Below are positions 45,769-57,441 of a DNA stretch of 64,000 nt, piece after piece. Positions within the stretch are counted from its first letter, which is position 1. Each line of letters starts with the position of its first letter. The stretch is from JAOUEA01 sp963797635 (GTDB lineage: Bacteria > Actinomycetota > UBA4738 > HRBIN12). The stretch is from the NCBI GenBank assembly GCA_963797635.1, contig CAWCPZ010000002.1, forward strand, positions 4,737 through 68,736, written 5' to 3'. A model generated the notes under the pieces. That model did no database searches and had not been told where the DNA came from. It worked only from the letters and a program-made list of their open reading frames with translations. The position numbers and the translations under genes were made by a program.

Positions 45769-46509
45769 ATGCCGCCGTACAAAGAGCAGGGTGTCGTCCT
45801 GCGCTCCCACAAGCTCGGTGAAGCCGACAAGATCATCACCGTCATGACCCAGGGTTCGGGCAAGGTCCGGGCCGTGGCGAAGGGGATCCGCAAGACCACG
45901 AGCCGGTTCGGCGCCCGATTGGAGCCCTTCACGCACGTGAACCTCATGCTCTACCGGGGCCGGGGCGCCCTCGACACCGTGACCCAGGCCGAGATCATCG
46001 CTCCGCACATGGCGATCCGCGAAGACCTCGCCCGGTTCGCCGCCGGCGAGACGATGCTCGAAGCCGTCGACAAGGTGGCCGAGGAGCACGAGAAGAACCT
46101 GCGCGTCACCCTGTTGCTGTTGGCGGGCTGCCGCGCGCTCGACGCCCGCCCCGCCGATCCGGCCGCCGTGGCCGAGTCCTTCATGCTGAAGCTGCTCTCG
46201 CTGTCGGGGTTCCATCCGTCGCTCACGGCGTGTGCGGTGTGCAGCGAACGCGATCCCCAGCTGTGGTCCGCCGGTCTCGGCGGCGCGGTCTGCGGCCGAT
46301 GTGCCGAGTCGGGCGCGTCCAGTTGTTCGCGCGCCGCGCTCGACTACCTGGCGACGCTGGCGCTCGCCGATCTCAACGATGCGGGAGCCACGCTCGAACC
46401 CGATCCCCGGGTGCGCAAGGAGTCCCGCGCGCTGCTCTACGGGTTCGCCGAATTCCACCTGGAGCGACGCATGAAGTCGGTCCCCATGTTGGTAAGGACC
46501 GCCCAGTGA
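45769..46509 (+). CDS. recO: recombination mediator RecO
   Basis: 246 residues. OB fold at the N-terminus (YKEQGVVLRSHKLGEADKIITVM), a helical middle, and a zinc-type pair CAVC...CGRCAESG. RecO anneals single strands and loads RecA with RecR. The stop overlaps the uppS start by four bases, the usual actinobacterial arrangement. Confidence 0.94.
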   Translation: MPPYKEQGVVLRSHKLGEADKIITVMTQGSGKVRAVAKGIRKTTSRFGARLEPFTHVNLMLYRGRGALDTVTQAEIIAPHMAIREDLARFAAGETMLEAVDKVAEEHEKNLRVTLLLLAGCRALDARPADPAAVAESFMLKLLSLSGFHPSLTACAVCSERDPQLWSAGLGGAVCGRCAESGASSCSRAALDYLATLALADLNDAGATLEPDPRVRKESRALLYGFAEFHLERRMKSVPMLVRTAQ

Positions 46510-47243
46510 GTTTCCTCAGCGACATCGAACGCTCCAGCGTGCCCGCGCACGTCGCCATCGTCATGGACGGCAACGGCCGGTGGGCGCAGCAGCGAGGGCT
46601 GCCCCGCACCGAGGGCCACGGCGCCGGCGAGGAAGCGCTCTGGGACACGGTGAAGGGCGCCAACGAGGTGGGCGTGCGCTGGCTCACGGTCTACGCGTTC
46701 AGCACCGAGAACTGGAAGCGCCCCGCCCCCGAGGTGCTGTACCTCATGAACTTCAACCGCGACCTGCTCCGCCGCCGCCGCGACGAGCTCAACGACATGA
46801 ACGTGCGGATCCGCTGGACCGGCCGCCGCGACTGGCGGGTGCCCAGGTCGGTGCTGAAGGAGATGCGGATCTCCGAAGAGCTCACCCGCGACAACACCGG
46901 CATGACGCTGACGATCGCGTTCAACTACGGCGGGCGCGCCGAGATCGTCGACGCCGTGAAGGACCTGGCGCGCGACGTCCGCGAGGGCACGCTGAAGCCC
47001 GAGAAGGTCACCGAACGCGAGATCGCCCAGCGTCTCTACCACCCCGACATGCCCGAGCCCGACCTGTTGATCCGCACCAGCGGGGAAGAACGCGTCTCGA
47101 ACTTCCTGCTGTGGGAGGTGGCCTACTCCGAGCTGTGGTTCACGCCGGTGTTCTGGCCCGACTTCACCCGCGAGACCCTGTTCGAAGCGATCCGCGACTT
47201 CCAGAAGCGAACCCGCAGGTTCGGCGCGATCGCCGAGGACTAG
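46506..47243 (+). CDS. uppS: undecaprenyl/polyprenyl diphosphate synthase (cis-prenyltransferase)
   Basis: 245 residues. Active-site loop VAIVMDGNGRWAQQRG with the catalytic Asp, and the C-terminal RTSGEERVSNFLLWEVAYSEL signature are intact. It makes the lipid carrier for cell-wall synthesis from isopentenyl units. GTG start overlaps the recO stop. Confidence 0.94.
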   Translation: MSFLSDIERSSVPAHVAIVMDGNGRWAQQRGLPRTEGHGAGEEALWDTVKGANEVGVRWLTVYAFSTENWKRPAPEVLYLMNFNRDLLRRRRDELNDMNVRIRWTGRRDWRVPRSVLKEMRISEELTRDNTGMTLTIAFNYGGRAEIVDAVKDLARDVREGTLKPEKVTEREIAQRLYHPDMPEPDLLIRTSGEERVSNFLLWEVAYSELWFTPVFWPDFTRETLFEAIRDFQKRTRRFGAIAED

Positions 47244-47523
47244 GGCGTTCCGGCGGGGCCGGCTCCTGGGCTGCATCCGCGATACCGCATCCGCGTATGC
47301 GATCGTCTCGAACCATCGGATGATCCCTGCTCATACCGGAATCGAGATCCTGAAGGACTCCACGGCACGAGCGACGGACCTCATCTCAGATCCGGTATCC
47401 CATCGCTCCCGCCCACGCGGGTCGTGACGCTTCGATGGCGACCGCTCCCGCCGCGCATGCCCGCCGGTACGATGGGTCCACGCCAGCGGTCGCTGCCAGC
47501 GGCCGGGAGAGGAGTCCTCGCAC
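47244..47523. other. 280-base intergenic region upstream of glyS
   Basis: No coding sequence supported. ATACCGG at 47333-47339 and CCGGTAT at 47392-47398 form a 7-bp inverted repeat around some 50 bases. A TACGAT hexamer at 47468-47473 is a plausible glyS promoter, and GAGAGGAG at 47507-47514 is its ribosome-binding site. The inverted repeat lies upstream of that promoter, so it is not part of the glyS leader. Confidence 0.4.
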
Positions 47524-48849
47524 ATGACCGACCTCATGGAGGCCGTCACCTCCCTCGCGAAACGACGAGGGATCGCGTTCCAGTCCGCCGAGATCTACGG
47601 GGGGCTGCGCTCGTCCTGGGACTACGGCCCGCTCGGGGTCGAGCTCCGTCGGAACATCCGCAACGCGTGGTGGCGCCAGACGGTGCAGCTGCGCGACGAC
47701 GTCGTCGGCGTCGAAGCCGCCATCATCACCTCGCCCAAGGTGTGGGAAGCGAGCGGCCACCTCGAGACGTTCCACGACCCGCTGATCGAGTGCACGAACT
47801 GCCATCAGCGGTTCCGTGAGGACCACCTCGAGGCGAACGCCGACGGCGTGATCGCGTGCCCGAACTGCGGGGGCGCCGAGTTCACCGAGCCCAAGCAGTT
47901 CAACCTGATGCTGAAGACGTTCCTCGGCCCGATCGAGGACGACGACGCCGTCGCCTACCTCCGTCCCGAGACCGCGCAGGGCATGTTCGTGAACTTCGCC
48001 CTGATCCAGGCCACGGCGCGCAAGAAGCTGCCGTTCGGGATCGCGCAGATCGGCAAGTCGTTCCGCAACGAGATCACGCCGGGCAACTTCATCTTCCGCA
48101 CGCGCGAGTTCGAGCAGATGGAGATGGAGTTCTTCGTCGAACCCGGCACCGACGACGAGTGGTTCGACACCTGGGTGCAGCAACGCCTGCAGTGGTACCT
48201 GGACCTCGGCGTCTCGAAGGAGAAGCTGCGCCTGCGACCGCACGAGACCGACGAGCTGGCGCACTACGCGAAGGCCGCCACGGACGTCGAGTACGAGTTC
48301 CCGTTCGGCTGGAGCGAACTCGAAGGGATCGCGAACCGCGCCGACTACGACCTGCGTGCCCATCAGGAGGCGAGCGGCGAAGATCTCACCTTCTTCGACC
48401 AGGAGCGAGAGACGCGGTACCTGCCCTACGTGATCGAACCGGCGGTGGGCGTGGACCGCGCGATGCTCACGTTCCTGCTCGACGCCTACCGCGTGGAGGA
48501 GGTACCGACGGCCAAGGGCGACACCGACAAGCGCACCGTGCTGGGTCTGCATCGCGATCTCGCGCCCATCAAGGTCGCGGTGCTGCCGCTGTCGCGCAAC
48601 GAGAAGCTCGTGCCCGAGGCGCGCCGGGTCTTCGATCTGGTCAAGCCCGAGTGGATGAGCCAGTACGACGACGCCGGCGCGATCGGTCGCCGCTACCGCC
48701 GCCAGGACGAGGTGGGAACACCGTTCTGCGTCACCGTCGACTTCGATTCGCTGGACGATCGGCAGGTGACGGTGCGCGAGCGCGACACGATGCACCAGGA
48801 TCGGATCCCGATCGTCAACCTGCTTGACTACCTGCAGGAGCGCCTGTGA
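47524..48849 (+). CDS. glyS: glycyl-tRNA synthetase (single-chain type)
   Basis: 441 residues. Class II motifs: SSWDYGPLGVELRRN, FRNEITPGNFIFRTREFEQMEMEFF (motif 2) and the C-terminal anticodon-binding domain. A Cys-x2-Cys zinc-type insertion is present (CTNC, CPNC). The enzyme charges tRNA-Gly as an alpha2 dimer, unlike the two-subunit type. No T-box-like leader is evident. The stop overlaps the start of a small membrane protein gene. Confidence 0.96.
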   Translation: MTDLMEAVTSLAKRRGIAFQSAEIYGGLRSSWDYGPLGVELRRNIRNAWWRQTVQLRDDVVGVEAAIITSPKVWEASGHLETFHDPLIECTNCHQRFREDHLEANADGVIACPNCGGAEFTEPKQFNLMLKTFLGPIEDDDAVAYLRPETAQGMFVNFALIQATARKKLPFGIAQIGKSFRNEITPGNFIFRTREFEQMEMEFFVEPGTDDEWFDTWVQQRLQWYLDLGVSKEKLRLRPHETDELAHYAKAATDVEYEFPFGWSELEGIANRADYDLRAHQEASGEDLTFFDQERETRYLPYVIEPAVGVDRAMLTFLLDAYRVEEVPTAKGDTDKRTVLGLHRDLAPIKVAVLPLSRNEKLVPEARRVFDLVKPEWMSQYDDAGAIGRRYRRQDEVGTPFCVTVDFDSLDDRQVTVRERDTMHQDRIPIVNLLDYLQERL

Positions 48850-49052
48850 GCGACGCGCCCGCCAAGACGCCACGGGGCTGGACCACCCTGTACGCCGTGG
48901 CGTTCGTGGTGATGTTGGTCGCCGGCCTGCTGCTGGCGATCGCGGCTCGCGGGTTCCTCGACAACCTCACGCTCCTGTGGTTGTCGGCCGGGCTCTCCCT
49001 GGGTGCGATCGTCCTCGCGGTCCTGGCGCTGGTGCTGCCGAGGCGGGGATGA
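48846..49052 (+). CDS. small two-helix membrane protein
   Basis: 68 residues with helices at about 14-34 and 42-64, ending LPRRG. No family recognised. GTG 48846 overlaps the glyS stop and its own stop overlaps the next ATG, so it is sandwiched in a coupled glyS operon. Confidence 0.75.
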   Translation: MSDAPAKTPRGWTTLYAVAFVVMLVAGLLLAIAARGFLDNLTLLWLSAGLSLGAIVLAVLALVLPRRG

Positions 49053-50389
49053 GGTCGCGCCGCCGCTCGGTGGCGGCGATCGCGGTGCTGGCGTTCATCA
49101 CCGCGGCGTGCACCGGCGACGGCATCCGTCTGCAGATCGACACGGCCACCCCCACGCCATCGGTCCTGCCCGGCAACGACGGTCCAGGGCTGCGGGTCGA
49201 GCCGGTGAAGACCGGCGAAGCCACCTCGAAGGGCGCGATGCGCGCCCTGTGCGTCTCACCCACGCCGGTGTCGACGGGTGACGGTGCTTCGCCCGGCCCC
49301 ACACCGCCCCAGATCTCCGAGGTCGAGGACCAGGTGGAAGCGGTGCGCGGCCTCGACTACCTGGATCCGGTGGCGGCCGACCCGGTGAGCGCCGACGAGA
49401 TCGCCGACGCCTTCACGTCCACGTTCGACGACACCTTTCCGAAGGCGTTCTACGACCGGCGGACGGTCGCCTGGCAGACCATCGGTGTGATCCCGACCGA
49501 CGTCACGATCCGCGATGCGATGCTGGCGTTCCAGACCGGTCAGGTGGTGGGCTTCTACAACCCCGTGGACGGCCAGCTCGTCTACCTGGGCGACGACGGC
49601 GACCTCGATCTCATCGAGCGCTACACGCTGGCGCACGAGCTGACGCACGCGATGGACGACCAGCATTTCGATCTGTCGCGGCTCGACACGATCGCGGCGG
49701 CGTGCCGCGACGAAGCGTTCCAGGCAGCCTTGGGCGCCGTGGAAGGGAGCGCGGAGTTCTTCGCCACGCAGGTGCTCACGCAGTTCCCCGACCCCGATGC
49801 GGAACTCGGCGACTTCGGCGGAGCGGGCCTTCCCGCCGGGGTACCGCCCTTCATCACCGAGCTCACCTTGTGGCCCTACTCGGCGGGTGTGGCGTTCATG
49901 AGCGCGTTGGACGCGGGAGGTGGGCTCACGGCGATCGACGGCGCGCTCTCGGATCTGCCGCCCACCACCGAACAGGTGATGCATCCGGAGCTCTACCCGC
50001 AACCGGCACCGGAGGCGCCCGACATCGCCGATCGTTCGGCGGCCCTCGGACCGGGGTGGGGAGATCTGGACGTGATGCAGGTGGGGGAGGAGTGGCTCCG
50101 CGCCATGCTCCGACTCGCGCTGGATGCCGGCGATGCCGGCGACGCCGCCGCCGGATGGAACGGCGGCACCTATCGGGCTTGGACCGACGGACACGACACC
50201 GCGGTGCTGCTGAAGACCTCGTGGGACACGCCCGAGGACGCTGCCGTGTTCGCCGATGCGATGGACGCCTGGCTCGCCACGACCGGCCGGACCGGTTCGG
50301 TGGATCCGGTCGAGGGCGAGACGGTGACGGTCGGGTTCGCGACCAGCGACGAGTCGCTGACGGCCGTCATGGGGGCGCCGGACCCCTAG
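49049..50389 (+). CDS. lipoprotein with a HExxH metallopeptidase-like motif
   Basis: 446 residues. Signal and lipobox (VAAIAVLAFITAAC) anchor it outside the membrane. A zinc-type HExxH lies in YTLAHELTHAMDDQHFD near residue 195, followed by EGSAEFF, a likely third ligand Glu. A Ser/Thr/Pro-rich linker precedes the domain. It resembles actinobacterial secreted gluzincin-like proteins of unknown target. It is coupled to the small membrane protein gene by an ATGA overlap. Confidence 0.8.
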   Translation: MRSRRRSVAAIAVLAFITAACTGDGIRLQIDTATPTPSVLPGNDGPGLRVEPVKTGEATSKGAMRALCVSPTPVSTGDGASPGPTPPQISEVEDQVEAVRGLDYLDPVAADPVSADEIADAFTSTFDDTFPKAFYDRRTVAWQTIGVIPTDVTIRDAMLAFQTGQVVGFYNPVDGQLVYLGDDGDLDLIERYTLAHELTHAMDDQHFDLSRLDTIAAACRDEAFQAALGAVEGSAEFFATQVLTQFPDPDAELGDFGGAGLPAGVPPFITELTLWPYSAGVAFMSALDAGGGLTAIDGALSDLPPTTEQVMHPELYPQPAPEAPDIADRSAALGPGWGDLDVMQVGEEWLRAMLRLALDAGDAGDAAAGWNGGTYRAWTDGHDTAVLLKTSWDTPEDAAVFADAMDAWLATTGRTGSVDPVEGETVTVGFATSDESLTAVMGAPDP

Positions 50390-50413
50390 CGACGAGCTAG
50401 CGCCTGGGGCAGG

Positions 50414-51349
50414 ATGGGCTCCGTGCTCCGGATCAAGCCGTTCGCCGCCATGATCGCCGTGACCCTGGTGCTCGCGGGCTGCACCGACGAGGCGGAACCC
50501 GAAACCCCGGCGAGTCCTTCGCCGGGCACCGACGGGGCGGTGGCCGACGCCGGGGTGGTCGACGTCGGTGGATACGAGCTCGACTACCAGTGCGCGGGCG
50601 ATCGGGCGGACGGCCCCACCGTGATCTTGGAAGCGGGCTACGACTCGGCGGGAACCTCGACGTGGTTCGACCTCCAGCCGGAGGTGGCCGAGTTCGCCCG
50701 GGTCTGCACCTACGACCGCGCCGGGGTGGGCACCAGCGATCCGCGACCCTCCTCGATGGAGCCGGTGACCGGCGAGCAGATCGCGGGTGAGCTGCACGCG
50801 GTGCTGCAGGGCATCGACGAGCCCGGCCCGTTCGTCCTCGTCGGGCATTCGTTCGGGGGGCTGCTCGTGCGGACCTTCGGCGCGAACTACCCCGACGAGG
50901 TGGCCGGGATGGTGCTGATCGACGCCTCGAGCGAACCCGAGATCCCGGTCTACCGGCGACTGCACGCCGGCGCGTGGATCGACGGCGGCACCAAGGTGGA
51001 CATCGACGAGGTCTCCGACGAGGTGCGGCATGCCCGCCTGGGAGACGCGCCGCTCGTGGTCCTGACGGCCGAGGTGCTCGAAGACGAATGGCTGAGCCAG
51101 GTGCCCGACCTGGCGGCGCGGGCGCAGGCGCGGCTCGCCACCCTGTCGACGAACGCGGTCCAGGTGCTCGCTCCCGACACCGGGCATTTCATCCAGGACG
51201 AGCGAGCCGTCCTGGTGCTCGAGGCGATCCGGCAGGTCGAGGCGTCGGCTCGAACCGGCAAGGACCTGCCGCCGTGCGGCGCCGCCTTCGAGGACGTGGG
51301 CGGCGAGTGCATCCCACCGGGCGAGATCCCCACGCTGGTCGTCACGTGA
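50414..51349 (+). CDS. alpha/beta-hydrolase lipoprotein
   Basis: 311 residues. Lipobox LVLAGC, then the hydrolase fold: VILEAGYDSAG, the nucleophile elbow VLVGHSFGGLLV, and the catalytic His in DTGHFIQDE. A short Cys-containing C-terminal tail (CGAAFEDVGGEC) follows. It is probably a surface esterase or lipase. GTG 50423, seven bases after CAGGAT, is an alternative leaderless start. Confidence 0.82.
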   Translation: MGSVLRIKPFAAMIAVTLVLAGCTDEAEPETPASPSPGTDGAVADAGVVDVGGYELDYQCAGDRADGPTVILEAGYDSAGTSTWFDLQPEVAEFARVCTYDRAGVGTSDPRPSSMEPVTGEQIAGELHAVLQGIDEPGPFVLVGHSFGGLLVRTFGANYPDEVAGMVLIDASSEPEIPVYRRLHAGAWIDGGTKVDIDEVSDEVRHARLGDAPLVVLTAEVLEDEWLSQVPDLAARAQARLATLSTNAVQVLAPDTGHFIQDERAVLVLEAIRQVEASARTGKDLPPCGAAFEDVGGECIPPGEIPTLVVT

Positions 51350-51380
51350 GTGGCGCCTGACGGTCAGGCGACCCCGGGGG

Positions 51381-51780
51381 TCAGCGCGGTTCGATGCGGA
51401 GGTCGGTGTGCCTGGCGATGATCTCGAAGTCGCGATCGCGATGAAGGACGGAGGCATCCTCGCGGATCGCTACGGCCGCGATGAGGCAATCGAACCGGTT
51501 CCGGACCCGCTGGCCGGCGGCGGCACACACCCGCTCGACCGCGGACGCTCGTTCCCACGTCTCGAGGCCACCGACGGGCAGGAGATCCAGCGGCAGGAGA
51601 CGGCGCCGGACCTCGGCGAGCTTCGTGACCCGAACGGCATCCCGACAGGAGCTCCATCACGACGGGTTCGGTGATGGCGATGGGCTCCCGGTCGGCGAGG
51701 AGCGTTCGGAGCCGATCGGTGGTTCGGTTCCGTGCGCCGCGGAGCAGGTCGACCCACACCGAGGTGTCGACGAGGATCAC
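51381..51780 (-). CDS. vapC: VapC-type PIN-domain ribonuclease toxin (one frame break)
   Basis: About 132 residues after removing one base near 51600. PIN signature MILVDTSVWVDLLRG at the N-terminus (first metal Asp), Glu in ITEPVVMELLSG, and the downstream acidic cluster with FDCLIAAVAI and DRDFEIIARHTDL. VapC toxins cut tRNA or rRNA. GTG start overlaps the antitoxin stop by four bases. Confidence 0.85.
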
Positions 51781-52034
51781 GAAGCCGGCTGCTCACGCTC
51801 GGGGAGATCATCGTCGTAGATCGACTTCAGCTCCTCCTTCGGTCGATCCGCCCAGAGGCCGTCGAGTTCGAGGGCGCCCGCCCATGGGTCGGGACTCGCG
51901 CGACCGCCCCCTTCGAGCACGGCATGCAGGGCGAAATCGACGGCTTCCCGTTTCGTCTCGAGCCCGTACAGGCTCATGACCTTGCGGATCAGCCGTTCAT
52001 CGATGACCACGTTGGTGCGAACCATCTTCGCCAT
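51777..52034 (-). CDS. vapB: VapB-type antitoxin
   Basis: 85 residues. The N-terminus MVRTNVVIDERLIRKVMSLYGLETKREAVDFAL is the DNA-binding and dimerisation part of VapB antitoxins. The acidic C-terminal tail (ELKSIYDDDLPERE) fits the toxin-binding segment. It represses the pair and neutralises VapC. The gene order antitoxin-toxin with overlap is standard. Confidence 0.88.
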   Translation of the reverse strand: MAKMVRTNVVIDERLIRKVMSLYGLETKREAVDFALHAVLEGGGRASPDPWAGALELDGLWADRPKEELKSIYDDDLPEREQPAS

Positions 52035-52106
52035 CCTGCCAGTCTACCGGCCTCTACACAGTGATGTGTATCACCTTCCTGCCGCCATCCGGGCGCACGC
52101 TCGCCG

Positions 52107-52112
52107 TAGACT
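52107..52112 (+). promoter_or_regulatory. -10 hexamer TAGACT upstream of ppdK
   Basis: TAGACT lies 38 bases before the GTG start at 52151, giving a short leader with a GGAGG ribosome-binding site. Confidence 0.4.
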
Positions 52113-52150
52113 GACGGCTCCGAACCGCTCGACCCTGCCGGAGGCATGCA

Positions 52151-54849
<2,699 letters not shown>

Positions 54850-54854
54850 CGCGC

Positions 54855-55244
54855 TCAGTCGTGCTCGGGCACACCGAGGGTCTTCAGCAGGCCCTCGGGA
54901 TCCCGGAGCCCGAGACCGAGCACCTTCACGGTGACCGGGAAGACGGCGGTGCGGGCGCGGGCCGCCGGCTCCAGGCCGAGTTCGACGATGCCCAGCGACG
55001 AACCGTTCACCAGCCAGCGTCCCCGGAAGTTCGAGTGCACACCGACGGCCCAGGGTTCGTCGGGGGCCCGCCGCGCCCACTGGATCGACGTCCGCGGGAT
55101 CGTGGCTCGGAACGCCCATCCCATCCGTACGTGGAGGGCATCGGGCGTGAGTCGGACCGCCGCGTGCCTCGGACCGAGGACGAGCGGCACGAACAGCCAG
55201 GTGAACCGGGGGGAGTAGCGAACCGGGAACGCACCGTCGTCCAC
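54855..55244 (-). CDS. hypothetical protein
   Basis: About 129 residues, beta-rich with many Arg, no signal or membrane helix except a short hydrophobic patch (FTWLFVPLVLG). No family recognised. TAGCGT at 55252-55257 (reverse strand) ends seven bases before GTG 55244, so the leaderless start is preferred over GTG 55253, which overlaps the hexamer. Confidence 0.6.
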   Translation of the reverse strand: MDDGAFPVRYSPRFTWLFVPLVLGPRHAAVRLTPDALHVRMGWAFRATIPRTSIQWARRAPDEPWAVGVHSNFRGRWLVNGSSLGIVELGLEPAARARTAVFPVTVKVLGLGLRDPEGLLKTLGVPEHD

Positions 55245-55251
55245 GGGAGGC

Positions 55252-55257
55252 ACGCTA
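55252..55257 (-). promoter_or_regulatory. -10 hexamer TAGCGT, leaderless
   Basis: Ends seven bases before the preferred GTG start at 55244. Confidence 0.4.
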
Positions 55258-55366
55258 CTCCAGAGCGTCTCGTGGTGCTCGAACCGTGACCTCCGTCACG
55301 GCGGGGCACCCCGCCCTGACGTAGCCTCTGCCGTCCTCCCGCCTCCCCCGGACGCAGGAGGTGGAC

Positions 55367-56740
55367 ATGGTTCCTTCTCGCAACGGGCCCCGCGGACGGC
55401 GCCGGGTGGTGGTGGCGGGCGTGGTGGCCGGGGTGCTCGCGGGGATCGCGGCCGGCGCGGCCCTGCTCGGCGGCGCGACGTCCCCGGCTTCCGGCGGCCC
55501 ACGTCCCGAGGTGCTGCACGCCGCCCCGGCGATCGTCACAGCGAACAGCCCCGTCTCGCTGGGCGCTGCCACCGTGTGCACCAAGCCCGAGGCCGCGTCG
55601 TGCGCGGTCAGCACCGCGGTCGCCTACGTCCGGCCCGCCGGCACCGACGGATGGTCGCGTGTCGACGGCGAACCATCGAGCGGTGGCTATCGGTTCACGG
55701 TGCCGCGCGGCCTGGTCCCGGCCGACGGCTTCTCGTACTGGCTCCAGCTGGTGACCCGAGACGGCACCAGGGTCGACTATCCGCCGGCCGGCCAGACGGC
55801 GCCCTTGCGGGTGCTGACCACCGCGCAGCTTCCCACCCGCACGGTGGCCGAGGCGCTGGACTGGGATCGTCCGCGTTCGCCCGACGGGCAGGCGCTCCGG
55901 GTCGCCTATGGCGACGGCACGCAGCAGGTGGGGCGCATCGCGGGCAAGGGTGACCTCGCTCCGTCCGGGCCCTCCAGCTTCGACGTCGGGCCGGACGGGT
56001 CGATCCAGGTCGCCGACTGGGTCCACGGCCGCCTGCAGGTCTTCGACGCCGAGGGTTCCTACCGGCGTTCGGCGGCGCTGCCGTTCGATGAGCCGGTGGA
56101 CGTCGCGATCGGCGCCCAAGGTCAGGTCTATCTGGCGACCCTCGGCATCGACGCCCGCGTCGTGGAGATGTCGCCCGCCGGCGAGGTGGTGGGCCGCTAC
56201 CCCGTCGCGTACGGCGTGAGCGCCCGGGTCGGGGCTGCTCCGGAAGGCCCTCGGGTGTTCGTCGGTCCCAACCAGTGGGCCGCGGTGAGCGTGCATCGGG
56301 GGATCCCGCTGTCGGCCGAGGATCAGTCGCGCCTGCAGACCGCGTCGGTGCCCCAGGCCGATGGTGGCGTGGGGATCGCGTCCCCGGTGGGCCGGCGCCG
56401 GTTCGCGGCGGTCTGGACGCGACCGGACGGCAGCCGCGGCGGCGCCGTGGTGACGCTCCCGAGCGGCACGCAGGTGGGGTCGGATTACCTGGTGCAGGCG
56501 CTGCCCGACGGCGGCGCCGTGGTGGCCCAGGGCGTCTGGGACGAGACGCACGCGGGGGTCGGGCTCTTCCGCTTCGACGCCGGTGGCAGGATCGCCTCGT
56601 TCTCGCTGCTGCCCGAACCCACCGTGGAACAGGCCAGCCGGTTCTCCACCGTGCGGTTCCGCGCACCCGACGAGGTGCTGGTCGCCTACTCGACCGACCA
56701 CGCCTTCACGATCGCCCGATTCGAGGTGAGCTCACGATGA
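55367..56740 (+). CDS. membrane-anchored NHL-like beta-propeller protein
   Basis: 457 residues. An N-terminal anchor helix (VVVAGVVAGVLAGIAAGAALL) is followed by an Ig-like strand-rich part and a propeller with repeat-like strands SFDVGPDGSIQVADWVHGRLQVFDAEG and DVAIGAQGQVYLATLG. NHL-type propellers bind proteins or glycans. It is coupled to the NlpC/P60 gene by an ATGA overlap, so it probably positions or regulates that wall enzyme. AGGAGG precedes ATG 55367. Confidence 0.72.
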   Translation: MVPSRNGPRGRRRVVVAGVVAGVLAGIAAGAALLGGATSPASGGPRPEVLHAAPAIVTANSPVSLGAATVCTKPEAASCAVSTAVAYVRPAGTDGWSRVDGEPSSGGYRFTVPRGLVPADGFSYWLQLVTRDGTRVDYPPAGQTAPLRVLTTAQLPTRTVAEALDWDRPRSPDGQALRVAYGDGTQQVGRIAGKGDLAPSGPSSFDVGPDGSIQVADWVHGRLQVFDAEGSYRRSAALPFDEPVDVAIGAQGQVYLATLGIDARVVEMSPAGEVVGRYPVAYGVSARVGAAPEGPRVFVGPNQWAAVSVHRGIPLSAEDQSRLQTASVPQADGGVGIASPVGRRRFAAVWTRPDGSRGGAVVTLPSGTQVGSDYLVQALPDGGAVVAQGVWDETHAGVGLFRFDAGGRIASFSLLPEPTVEQASRFSTVRFRAPDEVLVAYSTDHAFTIARFEVSSR

Positions 56741-57408
56741 CGACGGGAACGAGGACGACGGCGCTGCGCTGGGTGGTCCGGGCCGCGATCGCGGTGATCG
56801 CCATGGGCACGCTCACGGGGCCCGCGTCCGCCACGTGGTCCGACAACAACTGCCACGGCGGCGGCAGCGACATCGCGACGTGGAAGCGATCGCAAGCCAA
56901 GGACTACGCCCAGCGGGACTCCAACGAGGGCTACGAGTGGGGAGGAGGATGCTTCAAGCTCAACGATCAGGACGACACGCCGAACCAGCCGGACTCCGGC
57001 GGTGAGGGCACCGACTGTTCGGGCCTGGTCTTCAAGACATGGGCGCTGCGGGCCGACGGCCGGAACGACTTCCGGCAATGGGATCACCAGAAGGAGATCC
57101 ACGGCCCGTTCAGCACCGCCAGCTTCTACTCGCCGGCGGCCTCCAGCCCGTTCAAGACCATCGCGAAGGGCTACGCGTCGACCAGCTCGATGGACGCGTT
57201 CGTGTACCGCACGAGCGACGGCGACGCAGGCCATATCGGCATGCTCTACAGCGAAGGCGCCGGCGGCTCGGACTACATCATCGAGTCGCGCGGCGACTCG
57301 TACGGCACGGGCATCTGGTACCAGGACTACCGCTCGTCCTCGGCGTTCCGGGCGGTGATGCGGGAGGGCTGGACGCCGGAGTGCTACCCCCGGTGCGCGA
57401 AGGCATGA
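56737..57408 (+). CDS. secreted NlpC/P60-type cysteine peptidase
   Basis: 223 residues with a Sec signal (AAIAVIAMGTLTGPASA). The active Cys is in GTDCSGLVFKTW and the His in DAGHIGMLYSEG, as in NlpC/P60 enzymes that cleave peptidoglycan stem peptides. Several extra Cys may form disulphides. A shared operon with the membrane propeller suggests a controlled cell-wall hydrolase. Distance to known types is large, so specificity is open. Confidence 0.78.
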   Translation: MTTGTRTTALRWVVRAAIAVIAMGTLTGPASATWSDNNCHGGGSDIATWKRSQAKDYAQRDSNEGYEWGGGCFKLNDQDDTPNQPDSGGEGTDCSGLVFKTWALRADGRNDFRQWDHQKEIHGPFSTASFYSPAASSPFKTIAKGYASTSSMDAFVYRTSDGDAGHIGMLYSEGAGGSDYIIESRGDSYGTGIWYQDYRSSSAFRAVMREGWTPECYPRCAKA

Positions 57409-57429
57409 GGTCGCCCACAGGCACCTTGT

Positions 57430-57435
57430 TAGGCT
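57430..57435 (+). promoter_or_regulatory. -10 hexamer TAGGCT, leaderless
   Basis: TAGGCT ends six bases before the GTG start at 57442. Confidence 0.5.
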
Positions 57436-57441
57436 GGGCGG

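Noticed and set aside
47244..47523. T-box or other riboswitch upstream of glyS
   Set aside because: No T-box consensus or specifier loop is visible, and the inverted repeat lies before the likely promoter.
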